DNA from: Omphiscola glabra
Taxonomy: Eukaryota; Mollusca; Gastropoda; Lymnaeidae
Assembly (NCBI GenBank): GCA_964017045.1
Contig: OZ024810.1
Span: 2,467,365-2,531,364 of the forward strand
Length of the DNA stretch: 64,000 nucleotides
Reading direction: 5' to 3'
In this document: piece after piece, positions 23,573-34,285 of the stretch
How the letters are laid out: each line of letters opens with the position of its first letter
Position numbering within the stretch: position 1 is the first letter of the stretch
Program-made: the position numbers and the translations under genes
The notes under the pieces: model-generated
What the model was told of the DNA's origin: nothing
Databases searched by the model: none
Seen by the model: the letters and a program-made list of their open reading frames with translations, nothing else

Positions 23573-24040
23573 GTAAGTGGTTTCTTAAGGAAATTAGTAA
23601 AACACAGTAAGGTTAAACCTGATAAAAGGAACGCAACAAAACAACAAACGTGTCGGCAGGAAGCCTTCATCAGCGAGGGGGAGACTGCAATCAGGTTTAA
23701 CCTTACTGTGTTTTACTAATTTCCTATTGTGCTAACCTGATTGCAGTCTCCCCTATTATTACCTTGGTTTCTTAAGTCTTGTTAAAGTTTACAACCAAGT
23801 CTTGTAGATACTTTGATACACCAAGCTGTGTAAGTGGTTTTCTTAAGTCTTGTTAAAGTTTACAACCAAGTCTTGTAGATACTTTGATACACCAAGCTGT
23901 GTAAGTGGTTTTCTTAAGTCTTGTTAAAGTTTACAACCAAGTCTTGTAGATACTTTGATACACCAAGCTGTGTAAGTGGTTTTCTTAAGTCTTGTTAAAG
24001 TTTACAACCAAGTCTTGTAGATACTTGTCAAGTTGCTCAT
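23555..24040 (+). repeat. donor-spanning tandem repeat (71 nt, 4 donors)
   Basis: GATACACCAAGCTGT|GTAAGTGG recurs with GT at 23573, 23830, 23901 and 23972, giving 71-nt spacing once the inserted element at 23590-23765 is removed. The copies carry 18 nt of coding sequence. Confidence 0.93.
23590..23765. mobile_element. fold-back insertion with 11-bp target duplication
   Basis: A 176-bp insertion into the first 71-nt unit. GGTTTCTTAAG at 23579-23589 is repeated at 23766-23776 and is single in the other units. It holds 35-nt perfect inverted arms (23589-23623 and 23690-23724, the first base shared with the duplication) around a 66-nt spacer, then a second short inverted copy of the spacer end. 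On the minus strand the spacer reads CTGATGAAGGCTTCCTGCC then GACACG, which resembles a hammerhead core (CTGATGA...GAAAC) with a changed GAAA. This would fit a Penelope-like or retrozyme-type element. Confidence 0.75.
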
Positions 24041-24700
24041 AAGCCAAGTTTTGGATGGGAAAAGCCTAAAAAGTGTCTAACCCCATCAGAAGCCGGTGTA
24101 AACAATGTGGTACCAAAGAATATCTAGAATGCAATTATGCATTTGCTACCTACATCTGGTATCATTGTTTGTTTGTTTGTATTGTGCTAAATAATGTGAA
24201 ATCAGGGGAAGTACAAAAATTTTTGTTGAATGAAATAGTTTCATAACATGACATTAAGACTCGGATTTTACCTCAAGCAGAAAATAAATCAAATAAATAA
24301 TTGAGGTAGATGCAGATATTTATTCATTTTAAAAGTTGTTTTCAAATATTTGTATGGTAGACTAGGAGCTCTGCCATCTACGATTATAAATTTATTATTC
24401 AATGTACCTGGAGAAAAGAATAAAAATCTCTTAAGCCAACCAAACCCACTTATTCCCCTTGATTTTAAAAAAAATAAAATAAAATACAGCGTTAGAGCAA
24501 GACTATTTGGGTCTATGAATCATTAATATCTTACTATGCCAAGAAAATCAAATCAAAGTCAATTTTGGAATCTCCCTTTAAGTTCTTAAAAATCATTCTA
24601 CAAATATTCATGGCAACAGAAACAGTTATCTGTGGAAAATCTCTTAGAAACGTAGAGCACTATACTGTAAATTGTAAGTTAGTTTTAGACTATTTATTAA
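24041..24700. other. intron without recognised features
   Basis: AT-rich unique sequence. Nothing identified. Confidence 0.4.
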
Positions 24701-24900
24701 GAAATGTCTGACAGTAGGGACTACTCATTTTATAGATCAAATGTTGTCAGTGAAATGTCTGACAGTAGCGACTACTCATTTGATATATCAAATGTTGTCA
24801 GTGAAATATCTGACAGTAGGGACTACTCATTTGATATATCAAATGTTGTCAGTGAAATATCTGACAGTAGGGACTACTCATTTGATATATCAAATGATAT
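24701..24900. repeat. 51-nt minisatellite
   Basis: Four copies of a unit containing TCTGACAGTAGGGACTACTC. Open frames across it are artefacts of the 51-nt (17-codon) unit. Confidence 0.9.
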
Positions 24901-25394
24901 TGAAAACCTTAGCAGGTATTTTCATAACAAAGTTTTTAAAAATAACTCAGATCACTTATATCAGGCAGCCTATAATTTTAAAACAATTATTACATTTCTG
25001 TCCATAAATCTGTTTGTTTCCTAAATCAATGTCAAAATTCACAGAGCTATTGATTGGCACAGTTGGGGAATAGTTTGTGTTCTTACAGGGGAGTTTATTG
25101 ACTTTGCTGCTGGGACTAATCATCTCAATTTTATACAGTTATGTCCCTGCTCGTTCACTGCTGATGGATTGTCAGGTTTATTGATTGGTTCCCACCATAG
25201 CTGTTGTTTGACAAGAGCATCTCTGTGCATCAAGGATGAAATGTTTGTTTGTCCAAAAATAACAATCTGTCTTATCTGCTTTGAATAGGGAGGGGTCTGT
25301 AACCTATGTTACATCAGGCAGTGGTTAAAGAAACATGTGTTTTTAATGTATGGCCATGAATTTACTTTGATCAAATAAATTGATTGTGGGAGTC

Positions 25395-25705
25395 TGTAGC
25401 ACCAATAGTATGAAGTCAGGTGTCATTCTGTCAACCAATAGTTTGAAGTCAGTGGTCATTCTATCAACCAATGGTTTGAAGTCAGTGGTCATTCTATCAA
25501 CCAATAGTATGAAGTCAGGTGTCATTCTGTCAACCAATAGTTTGAAGTCAGGTGTTATTCTGTCAGCCAATAGTTTGAAGTCAGGTGTCATTCTGTCAAC
25601 CAATAGTTTGAAGTCAGGTGTCATTCTGTCAACCAATAGTTTGAAGTCAGGCATCATTCTGTCAACCAATAATATGATGTCAGGTGTGAGTCTGTTAACC
25701 AATGA
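25395..25705. repeat. 33-nt minisatellite
   Basis: About nine copies of a unit containing GTCATTCTGTCAACCAATAG. The 33-nt unit gives false open frames on both strands. Confidence 0.93.
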
Positions 25706-25764
25706 TTCATGTGTTAAATACGGTACTTGCCCCCCTCACTCTAATGACTCTTTCCATTCACAAA

Positions 25765-26160
25765 TGTAGTCTGTCCTCCTGATACATAAGATAAATCATT
25801 TGTCAAATGTATTCTGTCCTCCTGATACATAAGATAAATCATTTGTCAAATGTAGTCTGTCCTCCTGATACATAAGATTAAATCATTTGTCAAATGTAGT
25901 CTGTCCTCCTGATACATAAGATTAAATCATTTGTCAAATGTAGTCTGTCCTCCTGATCCATAAGATTAAATCATTTGTCACATGTAGTCTGTCCTCCTGA
26001 TACATAAGATTAAATCATTTGTCAAATGTAGTCTGTCCTCCTGATCCATAAGATTAAATCATTTGTCACATGTAGTCTGTCCTCCTGATACATAAGATTA
26101 AATCATTTGTCAAATGTAGTCTGTCCTCCTGATACATAAGATTAAATCATTTGTCAAATT
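25765..26160. repeat. 44-nt minisatellite
   Basis: About nine copies of a unit containing TAGTCTGTCCTCCTGATACA. Confidence 0.94.
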
Positions 26161-26291
26161 TAAAAACCACACAACCCAAAGCTTTTTTTTTAAAAAAAAT
26201 AGTTATTAATTTTTGCTTAACATGAACCATCAAATCTTCCCTGAAGGATCCCCTGATTTATCTTGATAAGAGAATATATGCCTATTTTCAG

Positions 26292-26390
26292 AGGTGAGCA
26301 AAACTTCCATATCTTCTACTACCTTCATGATGGCCTGATGTCCAGTGACAGACAGGCAGAGTACCACCTCAAGCCACATACAGTCTACAA
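26292..26390 (+). CDS. MYO3: myosin III exon: motor, NFHIFYY
   Basis: Completes Val, then GEQNFHIFYYLHDGLMSSDR and QAEYHLKPHTVY plus two bases. GE.NFHIFYY is the myosin signature after switch I; the following loop is variable in the family. Acceptor TTTTCAG, donor CAA|GTAGGT. Confidence 0.95.
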
Positions 26391-27166
26391 GTAGGTTGGA
26401 ACATTCATGTACACATATGTTTACCAGTGACCACTGGTTTGTACAAATATGTCCTAATCATTGACCAATTTCGTACACAAAAACTTGACCTTTGACTTAA
26501 TCCTGCACAGCAGATGAAGTGCAGACTCCAACAATAAAATACAAGTTATAAAAAAAAATTATTGACCCTTTTCAGAAAGATAATTAAATTTACCTTAACA
26601 ACCTAGAGTAGCCTTAGAAATATTTATGGTCTAATTTCTCTTTAAAGCCATTTACAAATGATTAATTCATGTAGGTTTGAACAGATAAAAATGGGATCAA
26701 TGTTATCACTTATTTCAGAAATTACTATTTTTAATAGTCTTTTTTAGCCAATGCATGTCCTACTATGTAATATAGCCTGTAAATACATGTCCTAAAATGT
26801 CATTGCCTGTAAATACATGTCCTAAAATGTTGTTGCCTATAAATACATGTCCTTATCTGTCATTGCCTGTAAATATATTTCCTATTATGTCATTACAGTA
26901 AATAAATGACCCAATATGTCATTGCCTGTTAATAAATGTCCTAATATGTCATTACAATAAATACATGTCCTAATATGTCATTTACTTGGGCTGTTTTTGG
27001 TTTTATATAATCTAACAACGTGATATATGAATGTTTAAGGTTGTTGATCAGTGTAGTTGTATAATACTTTTAATTATTCTTGAAAAATTTGTATGTTCCT
27101 ACTTTGTTGATATCTGCCATCATGTGTGTTTAAGATGCTGTTAACTTTGTTGACATCTACCTGCAG
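26391..27166. repeat. intron with 31-nt repeat
   Basis: A repeat of TGTCCTAATATGTCATTGCC plus TGTAAATACA, about seven copies at 26750-26985. The remainder is unique. Just before the acceptor, ACTTTGTTGATATCTGCC and ACTTTGTTGACATCTACC form a two-copy degenerate repeat. Confidence 0.8.
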
Positions 27167-27278
27167 ATATATAGCAGAATACACAGAGAGGCCCATTGAG
27201 ATTTCTTCCATTTCCATTAATCGGGTCAAGTTCAGGGCCATTGAACACTGTTTTGAAATAATTGGTTTTAAGAAAGAG
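27167..27278 (+). CDS. MYO3: myosin III exon: motor upper 50K
   Basis: Completes Lys, then YIAEYTERPIEISSISINRV and KFRAIEHCFEIIGFKKE. The ...F..I..CF..IGF pattern matches the helix preceding the L.SIY.ILAAIL segment. Acceptor CTGCAG, donor GAG|GTAAAT, phase 0. Confidence 0.93.
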
Positions 27279-27523
27279 GTAAATGCACTATTATATGTAA
27301 ATGCCAAATCTATTCAGTGAAGCTTTCAGTTCTATGATTTACTATCAAAACTTCATTAAACTATCATGCATGGTATATTATGAAATTAGACAACAGTATT
27401 TTCAAATATATTTGTTAGAAATCTAGTGTTTGTGAGATATTAAGTTTTGTGTATGTGATTTTTAGGTTTGCTTCCAGTATGTTACTCTTTTGCTTCATTT
27501 CCCTACTTTATCTTTTCCTCCAG

Positions 27524-27650
27524 GAGGTAAGCTCAGTCTATGGTATTTTGGTTGCCATTTTACAAACTGGCAATATTGAATTTCTGGCCAAGGATTCTGG
27601 CTATGGGGGAGACGCTTGTGTAGTTTCCAACACAGATCTGATCTCTATTG
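27524..27650 (+). CDS. MYO3: myosin III exon: motor upper 50K
   Basis: EVSSVYGILVAILQTGNIEF then LAKDSGYGGDACVVSNTDLI and SI plus one base. It corresponds to the family S.Y.ILAAIL..GNIEF. Acceptor CTCCAG, donor TTG|GTGAGA. The exon end and donor are duplicated 56 nt downstream. Confidence 0.95.
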
Positions 27651-27727
27651 GTGAGAGTTTGTTACATATGCTTGTATAGTTTCCAACACAGATCTGATCT
27701 CTATTGGTGAGAGTTTGTTACATATAC
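27610..27727 (+). repeat. donor-spanning duplication (56 nt, 2 copies)
   Basis: TAGTTTCCAACACAGATCTG through ATCTCTATTG|GTGAGAG occurs twice, with GT at 27651 and 27707. The second copy carries about 40 nt of exon sequence with an intact donor. Confidence 0.95.
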
Positions 27728-28332
27728 TGGGGTTTAGTTAATGATTGGAAGAATTTAACAGCTCTTGAATTTTGGTGAGATGTGCACTGTAAGAACCTAA
27801 CAGTAACATTACTCCCAAAACATTAGCTGTTTGTATCTGTAATATACTAATTAATGAAATCAACTGAGATGTTTTAAGTTGATTAAAAAAATACCCAGAA
27901 GTCACTCATCCATGGGAGATGACTCTCTCCTGACCACATGGCATTTATCTGTCATTGGATTCAGACTTTCTTAATATGACAGGAAAATGATCATTGCAGT
28001 TTTATATATAGTATTGACATTAGTTCAAATTAAGTTTTATATATATTATTGACATTAGTTCAAATCAACACCCAAATAATGGTGCCCCCCCCCCTCCTTT
28101 TTTTTTCACCCCAAATGAATAAATCCATCTTTTTGAAAATACTATATTAAATAAATGCACTACTCATAGAGCTGAAGTTATGAGACTTGAAATGTCAGTT
28201 TCCTGTAAGGCTCACAAATAGGTAAAAATCCTCAAAGTACTCAAGTACAGTTGTATCTGTCTGTCCCCTGCGCTTGTCATTTGCCCTGCATACAATCATA
28301 GAGAATTAAAATGTTTTCATTTATATTTCTAG
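27728..28332. other. intron without recognised features
   Basis: AT-rich. It contains a two-copy TTTTATATATAxTATTGACAT motif (28001-28065) and a C run near 28086. Confidence 0.45.
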
Positions 28333-28549
28333 TGTCTGAGCTCCTTGGGCTCGACTACACGGATCTGCTGGAATGCCTCACGACAACGGGCATGGTGGCC
28401 AAAGGAGAGGTGATCATCAGGGATAACTCTGTCCAGGAATCCATGGATGCAAGGGATGCCATGGCCAAGGCCCTCTACGGCCGGCTCTTCAGCTGGATTG
28501 TGAATAGGATCAGCTCCTTATTGAAACCAAGCTACAGAGACAGCCAAGA
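28333..28549 (+). CDS. MYO3: myosin III exon: motor, HCM-loop region
   Basis: The largest exon (217 nt). Completes Val, then SELLGLDYTDLLECLTTTGM, VAKGEVIIRDNSVQESMDAR, DAMAKALYGRLFSWIVNRIS and SLLKPSYRDSQ. DAMAK.LYGRLFSWIV..I matches MYO3 closely. It ends two bases into an acidic codon. Acceptor TTTCTAG, donor AGA|GTGAGT. Confidence 0.97.
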
Positions 28550-29270
28550 GTGAGTTACCCTTGGTGTTAACTAGACACGTTTTAAACAATGGACTGAAAA
28601 TATGTCTTCTTTATGGTGTCATTAAAAATGTAATAATGTTATAAATCATGACACAAATAAAAAGCACTATGGTTTTTGAGGTGCAATAGATTTATTTGTA
28701 CAAAAATTATTATAAAAAATAAAATAAAAATTCTGGTTTAGATGTCAGACAGAAGTTTTTTATTTGTGTTTTAACGTTTGTTTTCTGGTTTCCGGTGGCA
28801 ATGGGTTAAACTAAAGTCATCGTCCTTTGGTGATACAAGGGAGAGATCATTGACTTATATTATCATCTTTAATGGCTTTTTTGAGATTTTAACTTTAGGT
28901 TTTGAACATTCAATACTAACGAACCACCAAAAGATATTTGAAGTTGATAATAAGCAGGAGCTTAGGACAAGTTCATTAAAAAAATTGCCTTGGCTCCTTG
29001 ATTGACTTATTCCAAGATATGTCTAGTTAATGTTGTATTTTTCTGTGACAAAATTAAAAAGATTTAATTGCTGGGAATTGATTTTATCTTATCTTTTATT
29101 CATTTGAATTGTACCAATTTTAAAACTAAATATTTTTTCTTATTTGTGAATTATAAGAAATAGTAAATTGTGGTTAAAACATTCTTAAAAATGTTACTTT
29201 TTCACACACATAAAAAATTAACTGTTGACAAAATGTATGAGTAGCAATGGCCAATGGATGTAATACAAAT
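28550..29270. other. intron without recognised features
   Basis: AT-rich unique sequence; the frame at 28778-29005 has no domain. Confidence 0.4.
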
Positions 29271-29274
29271 AGAC

Positions 29275-29770
29275 TGATCTTATTTTGACAACAACTGGCT
29301 TGAATAAACACATGAAATAAAGGAATAGATGATCTTATTTTGACAAGACCTTGCTTGAATAAACACATGAAATAAAGGAATAGATTGATCTTATTTTGAC
29401 AAGAATTGGCTTGAATAAACACATGAAATAAAGGAATAGATTGATCTTATTTTGACAAGAATTGGCTTGAATAAACACATGAATTAAAGGAATAGATTGA
29501 TCTTATTTTGACAACAACTGGCTTGAATAAACACATGAAATAAAGGAATAGGCTGACCTTATTTTGACAAGAACTGGCTTTAATAAACACATGAAATAAA
29601 GGAATAGACTGACCTTATTTTGACAAGACCTTGCTTGAATAAACACATGAAATAAAGGAATAGGCTGACCTTATTTTGACAAGACCTTGCTTGAATAAAC
29701 ACATGAAATAAAGGAATAGGCTGACCTTATTTTGACAAGACCTTGCTTGAATAAACTCATGAAATAAAGG
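29275..29770. repeat. 56-nt minisatellite
   Basis: About nine copies of a unit containing GGCTTGAATAAACACATGAA. Confidence 0.94.
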
Positions 29771-30145
29771 ACAAACAAATAGATTTTTAGAATGGATTAC
29801 TTTGACATTAAAAACAAACTTGTAGGATTTGTCTTAACTATGTTATTATAAATGATAGTTATTTAGCTAAGTAGTTTGAGTCTTAAATCTAATTAATCCC
29901 TCTATTTTAACACTCTAATAATAACACTAGAATTAACCCACCAAGCAGTGGCAATGTGTGAAACTCCCTTCTAATAAAGTTACTTACAAAACATGCATTC
30001 ATGAAACACGCTTGATTAGAATCCCTATTAGTGCTTAATTGTGGCAATTTTATTTTGCGCACCTATTGAACACAGCGTTACAGCCAGACGTACAGATCTA
30101 GTGAATGATTATTTGTGAATACTATTGCATGCTCTAAGTAATGGT
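29771..30145. other. intron without recognised features
   Basis: Unique AT-rich sequence. Nothing identified. Confidence 0.4.
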
Positions 30146-30428
30146 GGTCAAGACACCATTTATTTCATGTTTCACTAAACACATCCACATGCCACCATTC
30201 CCATCCAGTGATTAATTTTACATGGTTGGCCTGCTGGACATATTCCACCATTTATTTCATGTATCACTAAACGCATCCTCTTGCCACCATTCCCATTCAG
30301 TGATCAATTTTACATGGTCGGCCTGCTGGACATATTCCACCATTTATTTCATGTTTCACTAAACACATCCTCATGCCACCATTCCCATCCAGTGATCAAT
30401 TTTACATGGTCGGCCTGCTGGACATATT
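30146..30428 (+). repeat. acceptor-spanning tandem repeat (92 nt, 3 copies)
   Basis: The acceptor and the first 36 exon bases (CCATCCAG|TGATCAATTTTACATG...) occur three times, with starts at 30209, 30301 and 30393. After the exon-derived part the upstream copies switch to TCCACCATTTATTTCATG. Use of an upstream acceptor adds 92 or 184 nt; the one-unit case shifts the frame into an early stop. Confidence 0.95.
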
Positions 30429-30534
30429 TGGGTTTGAGAACTTCAAAAGCAACTCCTTTGAACAACTTTGCATCAACATAGCCAATGAACAAATCCAGTA
30501 CTATTTCAACCAACACATCTTTGCCTGGGAGCTG
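30393..30534 (+). CDS. MYO3: myosin III exon: switch II and relay helix
   Basis: Completes Asp, then [40 protein letters not shown] and HIFAWEL. DIFGFE (30421-30438) is switch II; the [19 protein letters not shown] relay helix is invariant. Donor CTG|GTGAGT, phase 0. Confidence 0.97.
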
Positions 30535-31482
30535 GTGAGTCCGTTACATTACTTTTATTGAGACAAGATTCTTGTTCAAGTGTATATAATGAGAACTGGA
30601 ATTAATCTCACCTGTACCATCCAGGTCACAATGCACAATTCCACAGCTCATGAAATTAAAATTTTGTTCATCATCTCTTGAGATTCAATGATAACTTAAT
30701 GAATGTGTGGACATTATTGTTTGCTATTTGTTCACTTTAACTTCTATTTATTTCATCTAGCTTCAGGACTTTGTTCATTTCTCTGAATAATTATTCTGTA
30801 ACTAATTTGACTCTTGCTGTACATGCTGCCATCTGTCTTCTCCTTCTTAAAGCAGGGTGGGTGGGGCTCGGGGGTTTGGACCACCTCACACAAGGTCAAA
30901 TAAAACTTTTTTTCCTTGGTCTCTGTGGAACAGTCAAAAATATAATTAAACATTGAAAAGCAAACAAACTGAATACCCTTGACCTTTGACATGAGTAGTA
31001 CCTACATGAGCCCTCTGGGGAATGGCAGTCAAATGGTGACACAATATTTTGTTGATATTTAACACTGATGGATTTCCATTGTTATTTTGAAAGCAGGTTA
31101 TGACAACACAATTTTATACATTGTAGATGTCATTCTTTAAAACTAATACAATTTAAAAATAAAAATAAAATGTTTACTTGAAGTTAATGTATTGAGAAAG
31201 AAATATATGTGTGTAAAGAATTCATATTAACTAAAATCCCCTTCTTAAAATATCCCTTTGAGAAAATTAATAGTTCAACTAAACTTACAGTGCCTATTAT
31301 ATATTGCATACACTTAATTGAAGGAGAATACAAATATTTTTTTTATTCAAGGAGGATAACATTTCTTTGGTCTCAGAGTTAACCTTCCTTTTTCCTTACA
31401 CTGATTTTTCTGACACTTCAAACACTAAAGACTGCTTCTATTGTGATTTTTATACCAAACTTAACTCTGCCATGCGTGCCAG
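30535..31482. other. intron without recognised features
   Basis: Unique AT-rich sequence with short open frames and no recognised domain. Confidence 0.4.
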
Positions 31483-31636
31483 GAGGAATATAAAAATGAA
31501 CAGATTGATGCTGCCGAAGTGGCTTATGTGGACAATCGGCCCATACTGGACATGTTCTTAGCCAAACCTGTTGGCCTGCTGTCTCTGTTAGATGAAGAAA
31601 GCCATTTCCCTAAAGCGACTGACACCACTCTAGTTG
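31483..31636 (+). CDS. MYO3: myosin III exon: motor lower 50K
   Basis: [40 protein letters not shown] and [11 protein letters not shown] plus one base. [22 protein letters not shown] is the conserved segment after the relay. Acceptor GTGCCAG, donor TTG|GTAAGC. A second copy of the exon end follows, with the donor GT changed to GA. Confidence 0.97.
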
Positions 31637-31721
31637 GTAAGCTGGTGATAGAATGTAACTGACATGGACTGACACCACTCTAGTTGGAAAGCTGGTGATA
31701 GAATGTAACTGACATGGACAG
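31619..31721 (+). repeat. donor-region duplication (50 nt), second donor destroyed
   Basis: GACACCACTCTAGTTGGTAAG at 31621 recurs at 31671 as ..GTTGGAAAG. The copied exon end is intact but the GT is GA, so only the first copy can be spliced. Confidence 0.94.
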
Positions 31722-31844
31722 ACTTGTTCAACTTATCTATGTATGTTGTACATTACTGCAATGAAATGTGAGAAGCCTGCTTGAACTTCTTCTTTTCTCA
31801 TGTTTCTTTCTGGTGGAAAAATTTCATTTTAATGTCAAAAGTAC

Positions 31845-32060
31845 AGAGTAAAATGTTCAGTAGATGAATAGGGTGTAAGTCAAATGTACAGAGTAAAATG
31901 TTCAGTAGATGAATAGGGTGTAAGTCAAATGTACAGAGTAAAATGTTCAGTAGATGAATAGGGTGTAAGTCAAATGTACAGAGTAAAATGTTCAGTAGAT
32001 GAATAGGGTGTAAGTCAAATGTACAGGGTACAAATGTTAAGTAGATGAATAGGGTGTAAG
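31845..32060. repeat. 45-nt minisatellite
   Basis: Five copies of a unit containing GTTCAGTAGATGAATAGGGT. Confidence 0.93.
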
Positions 32061-32772
32061 TTAAATGTAATGTTACAAGTCGTACAAATTACTGGATCAT
32101 GACATACTGAATTTAAGTATTAGACTTGGATACTTTAAGACTTCCATATGATATCTATAAGACATATGGACCATATTTCTAAGAAATACAGACATTCTCT
32201 GTCAAACTTATTGACTCTATCTATAAAGCAAACAAATTAAACTTATAAAGTATACAAATTACTTGTTAGGATGCACAAAATATGCACAACATACTTCATT
32301 GTATCTATGACAAAACTCATTGCACTAAATACTGTTGTCTATGGTAGAGTTAAAGTTTACATTAGAATTTGTTTCCTGATATTATTATTACACAGTTTAT
32401 AACCTGCGTATTGCTGAAGGTCACGTATGGGTTCGTACGCTGTTGATATAATGGATAAAGAATCAATGTCAAACACGTTTTCTCACGGATGTGTTAGTCA
32501 CTCAAGTAGATTTCACCTCCATGTCATTCCAACAAGTAACATAGCCTCGGATGCTGGTAGTCCCTGTCTAACACAGCCGGTACATTCTAAAATCTTTGAA
32601 TAGGAGAGTCAACTAATTTCATCTAATAATTCAAGCGTGTTGGCACATTAAATATTTAAAAGCTGCATCAAAGTTTGTCCTTGGATATAGAATAAACTTG
32701 TCTCGACTTTCTCTGTCCAGCTTTTGACCATAAATTATGTACACAACTAAATTCTATTGGTTCTCTCAACAG
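32061..32772. other. intron without recognised features
   Basis: Unique AT-rich sequence. Nothing identified. Confidence 0.4.
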
Positions 32773-32861
32773 AGAAATTTCACCAGAACATCAAGTCCAG
32801 TATCTACTCCAGACCCAAATCCAATGAACTGTCATTTGGTATTGACCACTACGCTGGAAAG
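32773..32861 (+). CDS. MYO3: myosin III exon: motor lower 50K, HYAGK
   Basis: Completes Glu, then [20 protein letters not shown] and FGIDHYAGK. The F.I.HYAGKV.Y pattern is universal in myosins. Acceptor CTCAACAG, donor AAG|GTAAAG, phase 0. A LINE fragment begins about 60 nt after the donor, in the same orientation. Confidence 0.95.
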
Positions 32862-32924
32862 GTAAAGAAATGCTCTCTTCAGATTATTTTAAACAGACCT
32901 TTGTAGAAGTATCAACATCTTGGT

Positions 32925-33780
32925 TATATTCTTTCTAACAACTTGTTTTTTGATAAACATATCTCTCATATTTGTCGTTCTGCATACACCGCTATCCGTC
33001 AGATCAGCTCCATCCGCCACTACCTCACAGTTAGTGCAACAAAAACACCAGTCTGTGCTCTTGTTCTCTCTTGTCTTGACTATTGCAACTCTCTTCTGTC
33101 AGGTTCACCAAAACACTTCTTAGAAAAACTACAAAAAGTTCAAAACTCAGCTGCTAGGCTATTTTTAAAGGCAAAAAAATGTGATCACGTCACTCCACTA
33201 CTTCATTCACTTCATTGGCTCCCTATACAGGCACGCATTGATTACAAGCTGTCTGTTTTCTGTCAGAACTTTTTCTCAGATTCCTGCCCTTCCTATCTGA
33301 CCGAACCTCTTTCTGTCTATTCACCCCTTCAACAGCTACGCTCCTCCGCAGACATGCGTATTCTGTGCGTTCCTAAGTCACGCACAAAAATATATGGTGA
33401 ACGATCTTTCTCTTTCTGCACCCCCAAACAATCGAATTCTCTGCCACTACACATCCGCAATATACCAACCACACAGGCCTTCAAAACTGCACTCAAAACA
33501 TATCTCTTTAAACTCTACTACCCCAACTGATTCCCCCCTCTGACCGATAAACTATGCTGGCTGCCGTCCTTGGCTTGACATGTAAAAGTTCTGGGGTGGG
33601 TGGGGTGAATATGGTTTGTTTTTGTTTTGTTGTTATACAGCTGTTCTTTATTACATAAATGTATTTTATTTTAATGTAACGATTATGTCTCTTTTGCTAA
33701 TATTTTTATGTACAGTGCGGTTAGCCCAGCCCTAGGCTTGGGTACCGCACTATATAAGACAACTAATAATAATAATAATT
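32925..33780 (+). mobile_element. 5'-truncated LINE (CR1/L2-like) 3' end
   Basis: An open frame at about 32943-33530 (195 codons, TGA end) matches the C-terminal region after the reverse transcriptase of CR1/L2/Jockey-type LINEs: CLDYCNSLLSGSP, KLQKVQNSAARL, HVTPLLHSLHWLPIQARIDY, RSRTKIYGERSFS-like and a final FKTALKTYLF. A 3' UTR of about 250 nt ends in ACTATATAAGACAAC and (TAA)n, the short tail of this group. It has no catalytic RT domain, so it is dead on arrival. Confidence 0.88.
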
Positions 33781-34285
33781 AAAATACATGTTGTTTTAAG
33801 AGGGAAGGGTTGTACATAAGGAGGGGTGTTCTAAAGGAGATATACATTGGGAGTGGTGTTTATTAGGGGATAATTCTACATGGGCAAGGGCTGTTTTAGA
33901 GAGGATAGTGTACATAGGGAGGGTTGCTTTAGAAGGGGATGATTGTAAATGGTGATTGCTGCTTTAGAGAGGGTGGTTTTACATGGGGATAGCTGCTTAA
34001 GAGAGTAGGGTTATATGTAGGGGGGATGTTTCAGATGGTTTTGAATGGAGCACACTCAATTTCTGTATGGCATGGAGGGGAGTGGGGAAGTTAAGGTTGT
34101 TTAGAAATATGTATAAAAGTGATAATCCAGTCTCATTACCTTAAGTTTAATGACAAGGCTAGAAAATTTTCTTGTAACATGAAGTTAAGGTTCTACTGGT
34201 GGTGTTTTATGAAGGACTGAGAAGTCCCATACACTTTATAATACACCAACTATTGCGGTCTACTTTGGTTAGTCTAGGGTCACAA
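33781..34285. repeat. degenerate G-rich repeat and unique DNA
   Basis: Loose repeats of GTACATAGGGAGGGTTGCTT-like units about 35-40 nt long, to about 34030, then unique sequence. Confidence 0.5.
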
